A stretch of DNA of 64,000 nt from Ophthalmolycus amberensis (GCA_024529925.1 JAFEUB010001181.1:1216001-1280000), one strand, 5' to 3'; numbered from the stretch's first letter, positions 14,301 through 21,090 are shown. Numbers and translations: made by a program. Notes: a model not told the origin generated them from the sequence alone.

Positions 14301-17300
14301 TAAGGAAAATTTGGCAGTACACCTGGACTAACACGGATCCAACTTCTGACATTCTTGTTCACTGGACTATTTCTAACCAGCAGGCCTTCCTGCAGGGACT
14401 AATAATAGGACATGCTGAGCATTTAATCCGTGTGTGTGTGCTTTTCACTCTAGTTCACTGATGGAGATGGAGAAGTGGATGGACGACATACAGGTGGCGA
14501 TAGAGACGGTGAAAACCAGCAATGGGCCTTCATCTGACCTTCTGACCAGCAGTCTGATAGACATCAGTAAGTTACTGCATAAACATACAGGCGCGTATAA
14601 AGGATACAAATAAACAGTGGACACACACAAACTGTCAGAAAATTCATTTTGAGTAAAAAACCCTCCGACGGAAATCCCAGATACACAAGACTATGTTTAA
14701 TTTGTGAATAATCTGACATTGTCTGTGCTTTAGCGCCCTTCTCCCCTCATCACCCGACTCATTGTCTAGCAGTAACAACCTCCTGACTTTCCCAGAATGC
14801 CCTGAGGACTCCTCGGCGGAGGCGGAGTCTGAGGACGACATAGCGGCGTCGCTCACCTCGCTGGAGAGGCCCACCCCTCACCGGGGTAACACCATGGTGC
14901 ACGTGTGCTGGCACAGGAACACCAGTGTGTCCATGGTGGACTTTAGCATAGCTGTGGAGGTACCGGCCAAGCCTCAGCACTCAACCCTCAGACCTGCCTC
15001 TCCTCTCCTGCTTCGCTGTTCTCTTTCTCTGTGTGCTGTATCTTAGTCTGCTTTGGTTATCTCCAACAGGGAACAGTATCCTCCTGCGGTGCACTCATCG
15101 AAATATTTCTTTAAAACAATTCTTTTTTTTTAAATATTAAGCTAATTAAATCAAATCTGGCTCATTCTTTTCGCTGTTTATTTTTCAGAATAAAAAGTCA
15201 AAGTACTGAAGTAAGATAATAGATAATGAGTACCTCGTTCACTTTCTCCATAGTTTTCTTCTTCCTTTCAGTAACTGATATTTTCTCACCTGTGCTCATT
15301 GCAAGCGGATTTAGTTTGTTCTTGCAGTAGGAACATAACTTTTGGACACATAAGGACATAATATTTATGACTGTCTGTCTAAAGGTGCTCTGTGGAGTTT
15401 TCTTGCACTCAAACAAAAGTTATGTCTACGTTCTGTCATACTCGCCACAATGCATTGTGTGTGTGTCCTTGAGGTCTAATGAGTGCATGTCCCTCCTCAT
15501 AAAACATTTGCTAAATCGATATTTGAAAGAAATATTGTGTAGGATTTAGTGGCATCTAGTGCCGAGGTTGTCGGTTGCAGCTAACCGAATACCCCTCCGC
15601 TCAGTCCCTCCCTTTTCAAACATGTCGGGGAATCTACAGCGACCTTCGGGTAATGTGAACATGTGAAGGGCCCTCTCTAGAGCCAGAGTTTGGTTTGGGC
15701 TACTGTAGAAACATGGCGGTGCAACGTGGTGGATGAAGACCTGCTCCGTATGTAGATACAAACAAGCTAATGAAAACAATTCGTAGTTTCCGGTAATTAT
15801 ACACCAATGAAGAAGTTAGGTACGTTATATTCCATATCTGCCAATAAATCCTACACGCTTTCACATTGTTTTCACATCGTCATTAAATACATTGTTATTA
15901 TAAAAATATAAATCATAGCCACTTTTTAAATCACTCATTTTTTTACATCCATGTTTGATAGCAAGCCCTCTTCGTCCTCTTCGCAGCCTTTGTTGGTGGA
16001 TTGCTAAGTTTCTTTGTGCATTACCGTCACCACCTGTCAATCAGTGGAATAGCGTGCAACCAATGGCAGGATAAGAATCACGGCAACTGTACGCTCACGC
16101 GTATGCATGTGTAGTCTCATACGTTTCCACGGTACAAACAAAACAGAGACCCACCTTCAAACCCATCTGCTCCTGAAAACTGAAAACTAAGAATTTTATC
16201 CATTTAGTTCGAGCTATTTTCATATTTAGACACATGTTTATTTTAAGCTGTTTATTTGCTCTTGTTGCAGCTTCAGTGTGGATACTGTTCCCTCTTTTGG
16301 CTAACAGTAGCCCGCGTGACGTCCTAATCTAAACCCAAACTCTGGCTTTCCTGTGTGGTTCTGTCCTTTTTCTCCTCCCCTGGCAGTACGTAGATGTGCC
16401 AAACGTCCTCATCTCACACCAACAGAACGGATCCTGTTTTGCCCTGATCTAGTGCTGCTCTTCCTCTGTAGTTGTAACAACGTCCTCTTCACAGCTTTGC
16501 CTGGACACACTGTCGTCGGCCTTGGTGTTTATCCCTGCCACTGCATGCCTGTGTTTCACCTACTTAGTCTCTGTGTTTCTGTCCTTCCCTCCCTGTCTGT
16601 TTTTTTTCTCTCTCTCTCTGTCTCTCTCTCTTTTCCACATGCGTCTGTGGGTTCCTCCGTGGTAGAGGAACCTAGTCCAGTCAGTGAGAATAAGGCCCCC
16701 CTGGTGGGGCCCCCCAGTGGCCAGGGACCAGTGCCTCTGTCTGTTATCTGCTGGTACCGTGTTCAGAGCCTCTCCTTTAGTGAATCCTGCAGGAGTCTAG
16801 AGGTAAAGGAGCCAGGCAGACAGGAGAGGCCCTGTGTATGTGTTTACTTCAACTTCACCATAGGAAGAAAAGTGCTTCAGTGCTTTGCAGAAACAAACAA
16901 TAGAATAGAAGTTGCTGTGGTGCCTCATGTCTTACAGATCAGTGAAACTCACGATAGAACAACTATGACCATTAAACATAATGTAACAGAAGGGCCAAAC
17001 AATGTTTTATAGTTACTTTAACTTTTAAATGATTAGATAATAAACACATTAAAGGTACTTAACAAGAGGAGATTTACAGTTCACTGTATGCAGAAGTGCA
17101 CATATCCTTGAGGACCAAGACCAACAATATGTGCATTCCAATACCCATACTAGCATAGTATTTAGTATGCCAAAAAAAGATTGAGTTTGTCTCAATACAT
17201 ATAGTATGTCAAATGCAGTATCCCAAAAATACTGCATCTAGTTGCATTTTGCAGTGTGCAAACCAGCATGCTTGTCTGGCAGTGCACGTGTTCATTGTAA

Positions 17301-19106
17301 TGAAGGAACATGTCAGTGCAACAGTGTGGCTCATAGATGTGTTTTTAATAGTTTTTGAACAATAATGGAGGTCTATGGCTCATAGGAATAAGCTATATCA
17401 GGATTTAGGTTTTGGGCTTTTTATGGCTATTTGTTAACGATAACAAAAATATAGAATATCACCAAATATATCCTTTCATTTTATTAATCCTTCTACATTT
17501 TAGTCGAAAATCTAAGAACTGTAGGTCATCAGTGGTATTATAATGTGTATGAATTTATGTCATTTTAGATGTAAAACTTGCTTTTTGTCTTCGTAGAATC
17601 AGCTTTCTGGAAACTTACTGCGGAAGTTCAAGAACAGCAACGGCTGGCAGAAGCTCTGGGTGGTCTTCACCAACTTCAGCCTGTTTTTCTACAAGTCTCA
17701 CCAGGTGATGAACATTTGCTCTCAGCTTTGTTTGTCCAGCGGACACATCTCATCTCAGCCTCTCCCACGTTCGTTCCCTCCTCACTCTGTTGTGTTTACC
17801 CTCCTCTGGGCTGAAAGGCATCACATCTCTGTGTAGAATGTCAAGTCGTTGTGCCATGATCGAGGCTTACAGGCTTTCCCATGCAGGTTTTTTTTTTTTA
17901 TCTCTCTTCTTCACACTGAAACTTTTTGTTATAGACAAACTAATTATCAAGAACCAATGACTCCTCTGTTTAATTATGTAAAATGTTGACTGATGTTACT
18001 GTTAAACTGTTTTGTTTTGTGGTTTAGTCTGGAGAACATCTTTCTTATGTTCAGTGGTGAGAAGTAACTAATCAATTTTACTCATGCAGTGTACTTAACT
18101 ACAACTTTGAGATACTTGCAACAAACATTGTACTTTTTACTACATTTATCAGACAGTTGTAGTTACTGGTTACTTTACTTATTGGCTTGTGACCCCTTTG
18201 TAATAAATCAGTGTTTAGTTGGAGACACATTCTAAAAAATGAAAACAAATTTATGTTGCAAAACGTAGTTTTTTTTTTCTTATTTTTTCTCTTTTGAATC
18301 ACTTCATGACGGCTCAGATTTATCTTGTGACCCTCTGAGGGGGCCCGATCCTCAGGTTGGAAACTACTAAATTAAAATAGCTAACTGTAAATATAGTATA
18401 TAGCTCCACTTCTACCATCTACAACCGTTTAATGCTTCTTATTGATAGATAAGAATAGCAGATGTCAAGAGCGAGTACGGTCACTTTTGAATCGTTTGCT
18501 GATAATACATCTGTATTTTTACTGAAATGTAAATAGTTTTAAAGGCAGGACTTTTACGTTTATGAGAGTATTTTGTTTGTATTTTGTCATTTTTACTAAG
18601 TAAAGGATACTTCTTCCACCACAGACTATGTTGCATGTTTTTCTGCTGTACCATGTTGTTGGGAGCAATTGCCTGTATTTGTTTTTCTTTTATTCCAAAT
18701 AGTTTGTGTAATTATTAACAGACCAAAATAAGTGTTAATTCTAATTCAATGTCACGTTTTCTTTCCTCAGGATCATTACCCGTTGGCCAGCCTTCCCCTG
18801 CTGGGTTACTCGGTCACCATCCCCTCAGAGTCTGAAAACATCCACAAGGAATACGTCTTCAAACTGCATTTTAAGTCCCACGTCTACTATTTCAGATCGG
18901 AGAGCGAATACACTTTTGAGAGGTACAGTGTAATCAATCAGATGCACAATTACTTGATGCATTTGCAGTTTTGTTGAGTCCTGGTGATCAGAGGACTGAT
19001 GAACAAGCTTTCTTCTGCCCGCAGGTGGATGGAGGTCATCCGCAGTGTCACAGTCCCCTCCAGCAGCGCTCGTGTCCTAAACAGCAAAGAGTCCCATCTT
19101 CACTGA
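68..19106 (+). CDS. farp1: farp1-like FERM/RhoGEF/PH protein, 3' 21 coding exons (5' end outside window)
   Basis: Gene-level entry. Join: 68-182, 1588-1735, 1891-1986, 2065-2228, 2357-2425, 2514-2592, 3392-3455, 8378-8565, 8853-8942, 10839-10972, 11910-11991, 12080-12317, 12432-12562, 12679-12747, 12967-13056, 13349-13431, 14454-14570, 14734-14959, 17597-17704, 18771-18922, 19025-19106. All introns are GT/AG and the phases agree throughout. The order is FERM (F2 end and F3), FA, Ser-rich linker, DH, PH1, PH2. FARP proteins are membrane-associated RhoGEFs that link plexins and cell-adhesion proteins to Rac/RhoA in neurons (family knowledge). I chose FARP1 over FARP2 because the PH2-proximal residues (HRGNTMVHVCWHRNTSVSM) and the short C-terminus (NSKESHLH) match my memory of FARP1, whereas FARP2 has a longer, different tail. 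The fish linker is shorter than the human one. The N-terminal F1 lobe is upstream of the window. Confidence 0.93.
183..1587 (+). other. farp1 intron
   Basis: Intron between two FERM exons. It holds a run of 21 C (848-868). The open frames on both strands around 505-870 run through that homopolymer and have no coding support. Nothing else was seen. Confidence 0.8.
1588..1735 (+). CDS. farp1: farp1 exon: FERM F2/F3 junction
   Basis: The acceptor TTGCTAG ends at 1587 and the donor GTCAGT starts at 1736. It encodes GQTPAESDYQLLEVARRLEMY followed by HPAKDREGTRLSLAVAHTG, a hallmark of the FERM F2-F3 junction in FARP and band-4.1-type proteins. Confidence 0.95.
1891..1986 (+). CDS. farp1: farp1 exon: FERM F3 lobe (PH-like fold)
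   Basis: This is 32 codons, phase 0 at both ends. The acceptor ends CACTGTAG at 1890 and the donor is GTAAGT. It encodes GHTKINAFNWSKVRKLSFKR and then KRFLIKLRPDLN, the F3 strand set shared with FARP1/FARP2. It is separated from the previous exon by a short 155-bp intron. Confidence 0.95.
2065..2228 (+). CDS. farp1: farp1 exon: end of FERM F3 and start of FA segment
   Basis: It encodes SSYQDSLEFLMGSRDCCK, then WKICVEYHAFFRLFEEPKPK and RGSSFRFS. The first part closes the F3 lobe. The Lys/Pro stretch and the RGSSFRFS motif open the FERM-adjacent segment, which is often a kinase-controlled regulatory site. The exon ends in phase 2 before GTAAGT. Confidence 0.95.
2357..2425 (+). CDS. farp1: farp1 exon: FERM-adjacent (FA) segment
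   Basis: A 69-nt exon with acceptor CTCTGCAG and donor GTAAAG. It encodes GRTQKQVIDYVRESEFEKIP, matching the conserved FA continuation (GRTQKQVLDYV in human, from memory). It starts and ends in phase 2. Confidence 0.93.
2514..2592 (+). CDS. farp1: farp1 exon: start of linker
   Basis: It starts with the third base of a split Arg codon and encodes KHSRVQQHNIRLSPLPCPR and then HHEVPTE. It ends in phase 0 before GTGAGTG. This exon is the splice partner for either of the competing downstream acceptors (3391, 3416 or 3443) and therefore decides which linker frame is used. Confidence 0.85.
2970..3125 (+). repeat. Dispersed teleost-type repeat fragment
   Basis: Lies in the intron 2593-3391. It contains TTTTATTTCTATAGCCAATA, GGGCTTTACAATCTGC, CCTCTGTCCTTGGACCCT and AAAGGGAAAAACTC in this order, a combination I recall from a very common repeat of percomorph fish genomes. 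A fragment of a related type lies at 6425-6530. Confidence 0.5.
3392..3455 (+). CDS. farp1: farp1 linker exon used by the full-length form
   Basis: The acceptor has a clear pyrimidine tract ending CTGTCAG at 3391, and the donor is TTG|GTGAGTG at 3456. In phase 0 it reads SGAPAERLGLSLSPSLEGVG, ending in phase 1, and joins in frame to the exon at 8378. If the donor is ignored this frame ends in a stop at 3602-3604, so the exon must be spliced at 3455 to reach the GEF domain. Confidence 0.75.
3417..4568 (+). CDS. Candidate alternative terminal exon of farp1 (FERM+FA short form), Ser-rich tail
   Basis: An uninterrupted frame, offset from the full-length linker frame, runs to a TAG at 4566-4568. 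It has no convincing ATG of its own. Phase-0 acceptors that would enter it from the exon ending at 2592 lie at 3416 (GACTAG) and 3443 (TTGGAAG, with a better pyrimidine tract). The predicted tail is about 375-383 residues, rich in Ser, His and Pro. A charged RAERMAALERRM segment lies near 4215-4250, followed by TTSGSESSESEMET and an acidic end (LDEEADEDG, FSDEEGG). The composition looks protein-coding, not like intron. The product would resemble FRMD7 in layout (FERM-FA plus a unique tail). The beginning (RRHWKESVLVSAEDP) loosely resembles the human FARP1 linker as I remember it. It may alternatively be part of a longer linker exon. I do not recognise a named domain. Confidence 0.6.
   Translation, partial: DSPSRRHWKESVLVSAEDPSASRTTRASPSHQRNGHEDRTGSASRTEETSGSTRQAHPEHLSKGPASQTAKGNSCSIPFTDCSDVGSEYNQAIRLNHSHRERPMLRCGSGSGSINGALQEQFLGRVRFREPPSSSKQSLNVSLDLDESLKQSHQKVDQTPVHGAMVDLSAQYRERHSSSHLTAPHMASRSSRITSPALDNYQSSSLSHAEQNGFSSAAPHCEDGTCSSVPSRSPHLQKRHKVRHHSEADPNQGTSSPGQESHPVLSRAERMAALERRMVANGLSVAGRSKSSPGLKRLGQAGVTHVGPVHMNDCSTTSGSESSESEMETNGSPLMVGNPVEANSTSPIPRNKFSFGSLQLDEEADEDGCHAFSDEEGGQIFSC
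6425..6530 (+). repeat. Dispersed teleost-type repeat fragment
   Basis: Contains ATCTATTTATGTAGCATCAA, ATCATAACAGAAGTTAGACA and AGAGCAGGTCTAGACCATGC, recalling a common fish repeat with TCAAATCATAACAAAAGTTA and GAGCAGGTCTAGACCACAC. It is inside the presumed 3'UTR of the short form. Confidence 0.5.
7138..7143 (+). terminator. Candidate poly(A) signal AATAAA (farp1 short form)
   Basis: AATAAA is followed within 15 bases by a GT-rich stretch (GTGTGTTCT), a plausible downstream element. A second AATAAA lies at 7390-7395 with a weaker downstream context. Confidence 0.4.
7390..7395 (+). terminator. Second candidate poly(A) signal AATAAA (farp1 short form)
   Basis: A canonical hexamer in the sequence CAATAAAG. 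T-rich DNA follows at about 7416-7435. It is an alternative to the site at 7138. Confidence 0.3.
7416..8377 (+). other. farp1 intron remainder
   Basis: Intron sequence before the linker exon at 8378. It contains an ATTAATCGAT-family repeat copy (8045-8225). Two antisense open frames at 7388-7757 have no splice or domain support. Confidence 0.7.
8045..8225 (-). repeat. ATTAATCGAT-family dispersed repeat, copy 1
   Basis: T/A-rich segment with TTGATTAATCGATTCAGTG, ACAAAATGTCCAAAAATAAT and GAGAGAAAATCGAG. The same signature words (ATTAATCGAT, AAATGTC/TGTCCA, CTCGAT) recur at about 37050, 41785, 47455 and 56510. The type matches a widespread fish SINE/MITE-like repeat I recall; the family name is not known to me. 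Confidence 0.45.
8378..8565 (+). CDS. farp1: farp1 exon: distal linker, up to the DH domain
   Basis: The acceptor GCCGTGCAG ends at 8377 and the donor is GTTAGT. The first two bases complete Gly, then VVPNSPHLSASSGHSHGM and, near the end, LSPLTSPLLYDAGCVRTDDE. SPLLxD..C.RTDDEDE.RRK is a conserved block just before the FARP1 DH domain. It ends in phase 0. Confidence 0.92.
8853..8942 (+). CDS. farp1: farp1 exon: start of DH (RhoGEF) domain, CR1
   Basis: It encodes RFPTDRAYFIAKELLTTERT, then YLKDLEVVTV. The TERTYLKDL core is the conserved region 1 helix of the DH domain, which contacts Rho GTPase switch regions. 30 codons, phase 0 to 0, donor GTAAGA. Confidence 0.95.
8943..10838 (+). other. farp1 intron within DH
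   Basis: No gene, clear repeat or RNA gene recognised. Short open frames at 9319-9785 and 10258-10509 lack splice context or protein similarity. Confidence 0.75.
10839..10972 (+). CDS. farp1: farp1 exon: DH domain
   Basis: It encodes SFQSAVGQDEATPDSLKN, then AFEPLHKFHEGFLREVEQRL. The acceptor at 10838 (GATGTCAG) has a poor pyrimidine tract. A second in-frame acceptor 9 bases on (TTTCCAG at 10847) would drop SFQ. Human FARP1 has Trp where this first codon gives Ser (memory). It ends in phase 2 (TG|G, Trp). Confidence 0.85.
10973..11909 (+). other. farp1 intron within DH
   Basis: Contains an (AC)n microsatellite at 11267-11299. Nothing else was supported. Confidence 0.75.
11267..11299. repeat. 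(AC)n microsatellite
   Basis: About 16 AC units, uninterrupted. Confidence 0.95.
11910..11991 (+). CDS. farp1: farp1 exon: DH domain
   Basis: It encodes EGRSNAHIKGDYQRIGDVML and then KNLQGLK. DYQRIGDVMLKN is characteristic of the FARP DH domain. The acceptor is CTATTTTAG and the donor GTGAGG. It ends in phase 0. Confidence 0.95.
12080..12317 (+). CDS. farp1: farp1 exon: DH domain CR2/CR3
   Basis: The largest DH exon. It encodes PLTANLHKQSEVLLELEKA and, later, CRDFELQKVCYVPLNVFILR and PLHRLGHYKQILERLCKH. The P(L/I)xR(L)xHYKxxLERL segment is the conserved DH CR3 helix that binds the GTPase. The acceptor is AATCCATAG. It ends in phase 1. Confidence 0.95.
12432..12562 (+). CDS. farp1: farp1 exon: end of DH and DH-PH1 link
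   Basis: It encodes ALADVSEVVEQLQGSLIKME and then NFQKLLELKKDLIGLDNLV, ending VPGR. This is the last DH helix running into the first PH domain. The intron before it is only 114 bp. Phase 0 donor GTGAGT. Confidence 0.95.
12679..12747 (+). CDS. farp1: farp1 exon: PH1 start
   Basis: 23 codons, phase 0 to 0: EFVRLGCLSKLSGKGLQQRM and FFL. G-L-KLS-KG-QQR-FFLF is the typical first strands of a PH domain behind a DH domain. Confidence 0.95.
12967..13056 (+). CDS. farp1: farp1 exon: PH1
   Basis: 30 codons, phase 0 to 0: FNDVILYTSQGMMANNQFKV, then HGQLLLHGMT. FNDVxLYTS is the usual PH beta-strand motif after a DH domain. Acceptor AAATAG, donor GTAAGT. Confidence 0.95.
13183..13208. repeat. (CA)n microsatellite, slightly interrupted
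   Basis: Short CA tract with one T interruption in the intron between the two PH1 exons. Confidence 0.9.
13349..13431 (+). CDS. farp1: farp1 exon: PH1
   Basis: It encodes IRESEDEWGVPHAFTLVGQQ and then HSVVVAA, the later PH1 strands. Acceptor TATTCCAG, donor GTAAGA, ending in phase 2. Confidence 0.94.
13432..14453 (+). other. farp1 intron within PH1
   Basis: AT-rich in the middle (about 13860-14160). No coding or RNA feature recognised. Confidence 0.75.
14454..14570 (+). CDS. farp1: farp1 exon: PH1 C-terminal helix (3' border uncertain)
   Basis: It encodes SLMEMEKWMDDIQVAIETVK, then TSNGPSSDLLTSSLIDI. The EMEKWMDDIQ segment is the PH C-terminal helix. Only a donor at 14571 (AA|GTTACT) keeps frame with the next exon. 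The stronger-looking donor 4 bases upstream (CA|GTAAGT at 14567) would shift the frame. I chose the in-frame end. The human protein also has a split Asn codon here by my recollection. Confidence 0.75.
14734..14959 (+). CDS. farp1: farp1 exon: PH1-PH2 linker
   Basis: It starts after GTGCTTTAG with one base of a split codon. It encodes ALLPSSPDSLSSSNNLL, then the acidic ECPEDSSAEAESEDDIAAS and finally HRGNTMVHVCWHRNTSVSMV, DFSIAVE. The HVCWHRNTSVS block precedes PH2 in FARP1. It ends in phase 0 before GTACCG. The start could vary, because two other AG sites lie at 14769 and 14772 in the same frame. Confidence 0.9.
15537..15856 (+). mobile_element. MITE-like element with perfect 12-bp terminal inverted repeats
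   Basis: It starts GTGTAGGATTTA (15537-15548) and ends TAAATCCTACAC (15845-15856), an exact reverse complement. Internal landmarks are TAGTGGCATCTAGTG, ACCCCTCCGCTCAGTCCCTC, CTACTGTAGAAACATGGC and CTGCTCCGTATGTAGATA. No transposase frame is present, so it is non-autonomous. A second copy lies inverted at 61341-61626. I recall this sequence as common in percomorph genomes. The superfamily is unknown to me. No clear target-site duplication was seen. Confidence 0.75.
16668..16802 (+). CDS. Candidate 45-codon cassette exon between PH1 and PH2 of farp1
   Basis: A long CT-rich tract (about 16600-16635) precedes a TAG/GAG acceptor pair at 16665/16667, and a good donor GAG|GTAAAG follows at 16803. 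Taken from 16668 the segment is exactly 45 codons, phase 0 to 0, so it fits between the exons ending 14959 and starting 17597 without changing frame. It encodes EPSPVSENKAPLVGPPSGQG, then PVPLSVICWYRVQSLSF and SESCRSLE. VICWYRVQSLSF echoes VCWHRNTSVSM at the end of the preceding exon, suggesting it descends from a partial duplicate. It is probably alternatively spliced, and could be a chance open frame (219 codons are open around it). Confidence 0.5.
17090..17240. repeat. TAGTATG-type dispersed repeat
   Basis: Contains CCCATACTAGCATAGTATTT, AGTATGCC, ACATATAGTATGTCAAAT and GCAGTATCCC. Closely spaced TAGTATG/CATACTA words in both orientations recall a common fish foldback repeat. Confidence 0.4.
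17597..17704 (+). CDS. farp1: farp1 exon: PH2 start
   Basis: 36 codons, phase 0 to 0: NQLSGNLLRKFKNSNGWQKL, then WVVFTNFSLFFYKSHQ. This is the start of the second PH domain. It agrees with FARP1 almost residue for residue by memory. Acceptor CTTCGTAG, donor GTGATG. Confidence 0.96.
17705..18770 (+). other. farp1 intron within PH2
   Basis: More than half of it is the DNA element at 18052-18624. No other feature. Confidence 0.8.
18052..18624 (+). mobile_element. Non-autonomous DNA element with imperfect terminal repeats
   Basis: The left end is CAGTGGTGAGAAGTAACTA and the right end, reverse complemented, is CTGTGGTGGAAGAAGTATCC, giving imperfect inverted ends. Internal landmarks are GTACTTTTTACTACATTTAT, CTTGTGACCC and the reverse of GGTTCCCAACCT-GGTCGG (here CCTCAGGTTGGAAACTAC). 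No transposase frame is present. An opposite-strand relative is at about 30642-30970. Confidence 0.6.
18771..18922 (+). CDS. farp1: farp1 exon: PH2
   Basis: Acceptor CTTTCCTCAG, donor GTACAG. It encodes DHYPLASLPLLGYSVTIPSE, then KEYVFKLHFKSHVYYFRSES and EYTFER. PLLGYSV and YVFKLHFKSHVYYFR are the diagnostic PH2 strands of the FARP and FGD families. Confidence 0.96.
19025..19106 (+). CDS. farp1: farp1 last coding exon, stop codon
   Basis: It starts with the last base of a split Arg codon: WMEVIRSVTVPSSSARVLN, SKESHLH, stop TGA at 19104-19106. WMEVIRS is the PH2 C-terminal helix. The short Ser-containing tail fits FARP1 and not the longer FARP2 tail (memory). Confidence 0.95.
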
Positions 19107-19161
19107 AGTCGGCTCATCTTGTTTCCACACACCTCCTTCAGGTGGCATCAGTCCTTCCTGT

Positions 19162-19182
19162 CCCCCCCCCCCCCCCCCCCCC
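19162..19182. repeat. C homopolymer (21)
   Basis: Run of 21 C shortly after the farp1 stop codon, in the 3'UTR. The length may be unreliable in the assembly. Confidence 0.9.
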
Positions 19183-20214
19183 AAGACTCTTTGCTTTTCT
19201 TTTCTACACATATCTGGGACATTTGTACATGTGTCCATGCACATTTGGTGCTTTTTAATGCTTTCATGGTGACATGTCCGCTGGTTTAGACTGCATCAGA
19301 GACTGCATTTTTTTGGCATTTTTACTCTCAACTCTGAAACCTCTTTTTAAGGATGTCATTTTATACTGTTTTCTAATGGTCTGAACTACTTCCTATCTTT
19401 CTGGTTTCACATTTTGTCATTGGTTGTTTATAGATATTCAGCATTCTTTCTTAGATGGTTAAACTATCACGGCATTGTCATAATGTTTTTGTCTACTCTC
19501 TCATCTTATTGAAAACTGCTGCTTTGAAAATGTCCTGCAACTTCAGTGCCAAACTGGTTTATATCAATGTCCTGGACTTTTAAAATGTTGTTACATTGGG
19601 GATGACGAGTGTCTCCATATACTGAATACCATGACATTTTAAATCATGTTAAAACAGGCCACCCTTTAACTGTCAATGATCTATTCAACCCTCGCCCAGC
19701 ACAATGTGTTCTTGTTAAAAACATAAGTGATGAAAATATGAAAGTATTTTGTTGTATTATTAGCATTACCCCAGGATTGATCACAATGTGGCCATGGGTA
19801 GCTGCCATCACAGATTAATGCCATTTCAATTAAAATTAATATTATATTCACGGAACTTTATTATATGAATACGTCTCAAACTGTTTTGCTTTTTTGATGA
19901 ACTAAAGTTCCCCTTCAGCTGTATGAGAAAGTGTGAGACTTGTTCACAATCATGGTATTATGAAGGTGGGTGTCATTGAAAGCTTTATGTGTAAAAGAAA
20001 ATAGAAACTTTCAGTTCCACGTGCCGTTGCCCTCACTGAACTCTGCTGCCTCCTGTATACAGACAGATCCTTTCATGGGTCTAAATGAATGGAAATATGC
20101 ATTTGACGGGGTTATGCAGTGAAGCAAATGAAATAGAAAACCTTAGTTCTGCTTACAATTGCAGCTGGGTTTTCTTTTCTTTCAGACAACAGAGAGCTCT
20201 TTGGAAATGAAAGC

Positions 20215-20220
20215 AATAAA
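20215..20220 (+). terminator. farp1: Main farp1 poly(A) signal AATAAA
   Basis: AATAAA is directly followed by a genomic A run to 20233 and then by a TG-rich stretch (TTTGTGTTATTTGTG, about 20250-20264) that fits a downstream cleavage element. A second AATAAA at 20775-20780, with GTGAGTGTGTGG after it, could give a longer 3'UTR. Confidence 0.65.
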
Positions 20221-20774
20221 AAAAAAAAAAAAACTTATTCAAACTTAGATTTGTGTTATTTGTGTTTTTGTTGAAGGCCAAGAGGCTGGAGTGATGTTTT
20301 CTCTCGGAGAATATCAGTGCATGTACAGCAAGGCATCTCTTCAGTGTGTTTACAGCTGTGACCTATAGATGGCATCATTGATTAAGACTTTCAGTTCGTT
20401 CAAGTCATAACCACAGTGCCTGTAAATGTCACATTCTCTATATTAATGTATAGTAAATACAAGCAATAGAAAGCCTTGTTTTGTTCTGCGCAGCGACTGT
20501 AATCACTCCAAAATATTTCATATCATTTAAAAAGTCTTAATTTAGCTCTGTATGACAACATGGAGGTCAGACCATGGACCGTTATGCAGAAACAGTCATA
20601 AACAATGATGTCATTTACTAATATCTAACCAGATTACATAGATAATAGTCTGTAACACTTGTGTTCCTCAGTTTCATTTTAGACGGTCTGAAAGTCATGT
20701 TCACCCTCTATTAGAAGACAAAATGTGAGAAATATGAAGATATTATTGACAAAGAGTGATGTAAAAATATGTGT

Positions 20775-20780
20775 AATAAA
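20775..20780 (+). terminator. farp1: Second candidate farp1 poly(A) signal
   Basis: AATAAA with a GTGAGTGTGTGG stretch about 18 bases later. It would extend the farp1 3'UTR by about 560 bases, to within 750 bases of the dock9 start codon. Confidence 0.35.
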
Positions 20781-21087
20781 CAAAAACACAGATCTGTGAG
20801 TGTGTGGAGACGTACATAGTTCATTGGAATGTATTTACAAGAAAAGAGCTACAGTGAGTCTAATCTGACCTCTTGTTATAACAGTGTCAGGGAACCAGCT
20901 TCTATCTGGTTATTCTTTGAACGTGTTTTCCGGTGTAGTTTGAGTACAATATGTTTTCAAGTTTAGAAGGGACACATGTAGTAACCCTCTAAGAGCATGC
21001 TCCCCACAGTTGTGATTTTTGTGGTGGTGGGAAACTATTGGTTCAGGCATTTAGCCTGTTTAAAAGCTTGCAGTCCAAAGTCCAGCT

Positions 21088-21090
<3 letters not shown>

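Larger units (their letters stand above)
14960..17596 (+). other. farp1 intron between PH1 linker and PH2
   Basis: Holds a 320-bp MITE (15537-15856), a CT tract (about 16603-16635), the candidate cassette exon (16668-16802) and a TAGTATG-rich dispersed repeat (about 17090-17240). Confidence 0.8.
19107..20240 (+). other. farp1: farp1 3'UTR
   Basis: Non-coding from the stop codon to the poly(A) signal. It starts with a run of 21 C at 19162-19182 and is otherwise T-rich with no repeat that I recognise. The short open frame at 19609-19818 is not supported as a gene. Confidence 0.7.

Noticed and set aside
16353..17012. 219-codon + frame taken as a whole gene
   Set aside because: It runs through a CT simple-sequence tract. 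Only the 16668-16802 part has splice borders and protein-like content.
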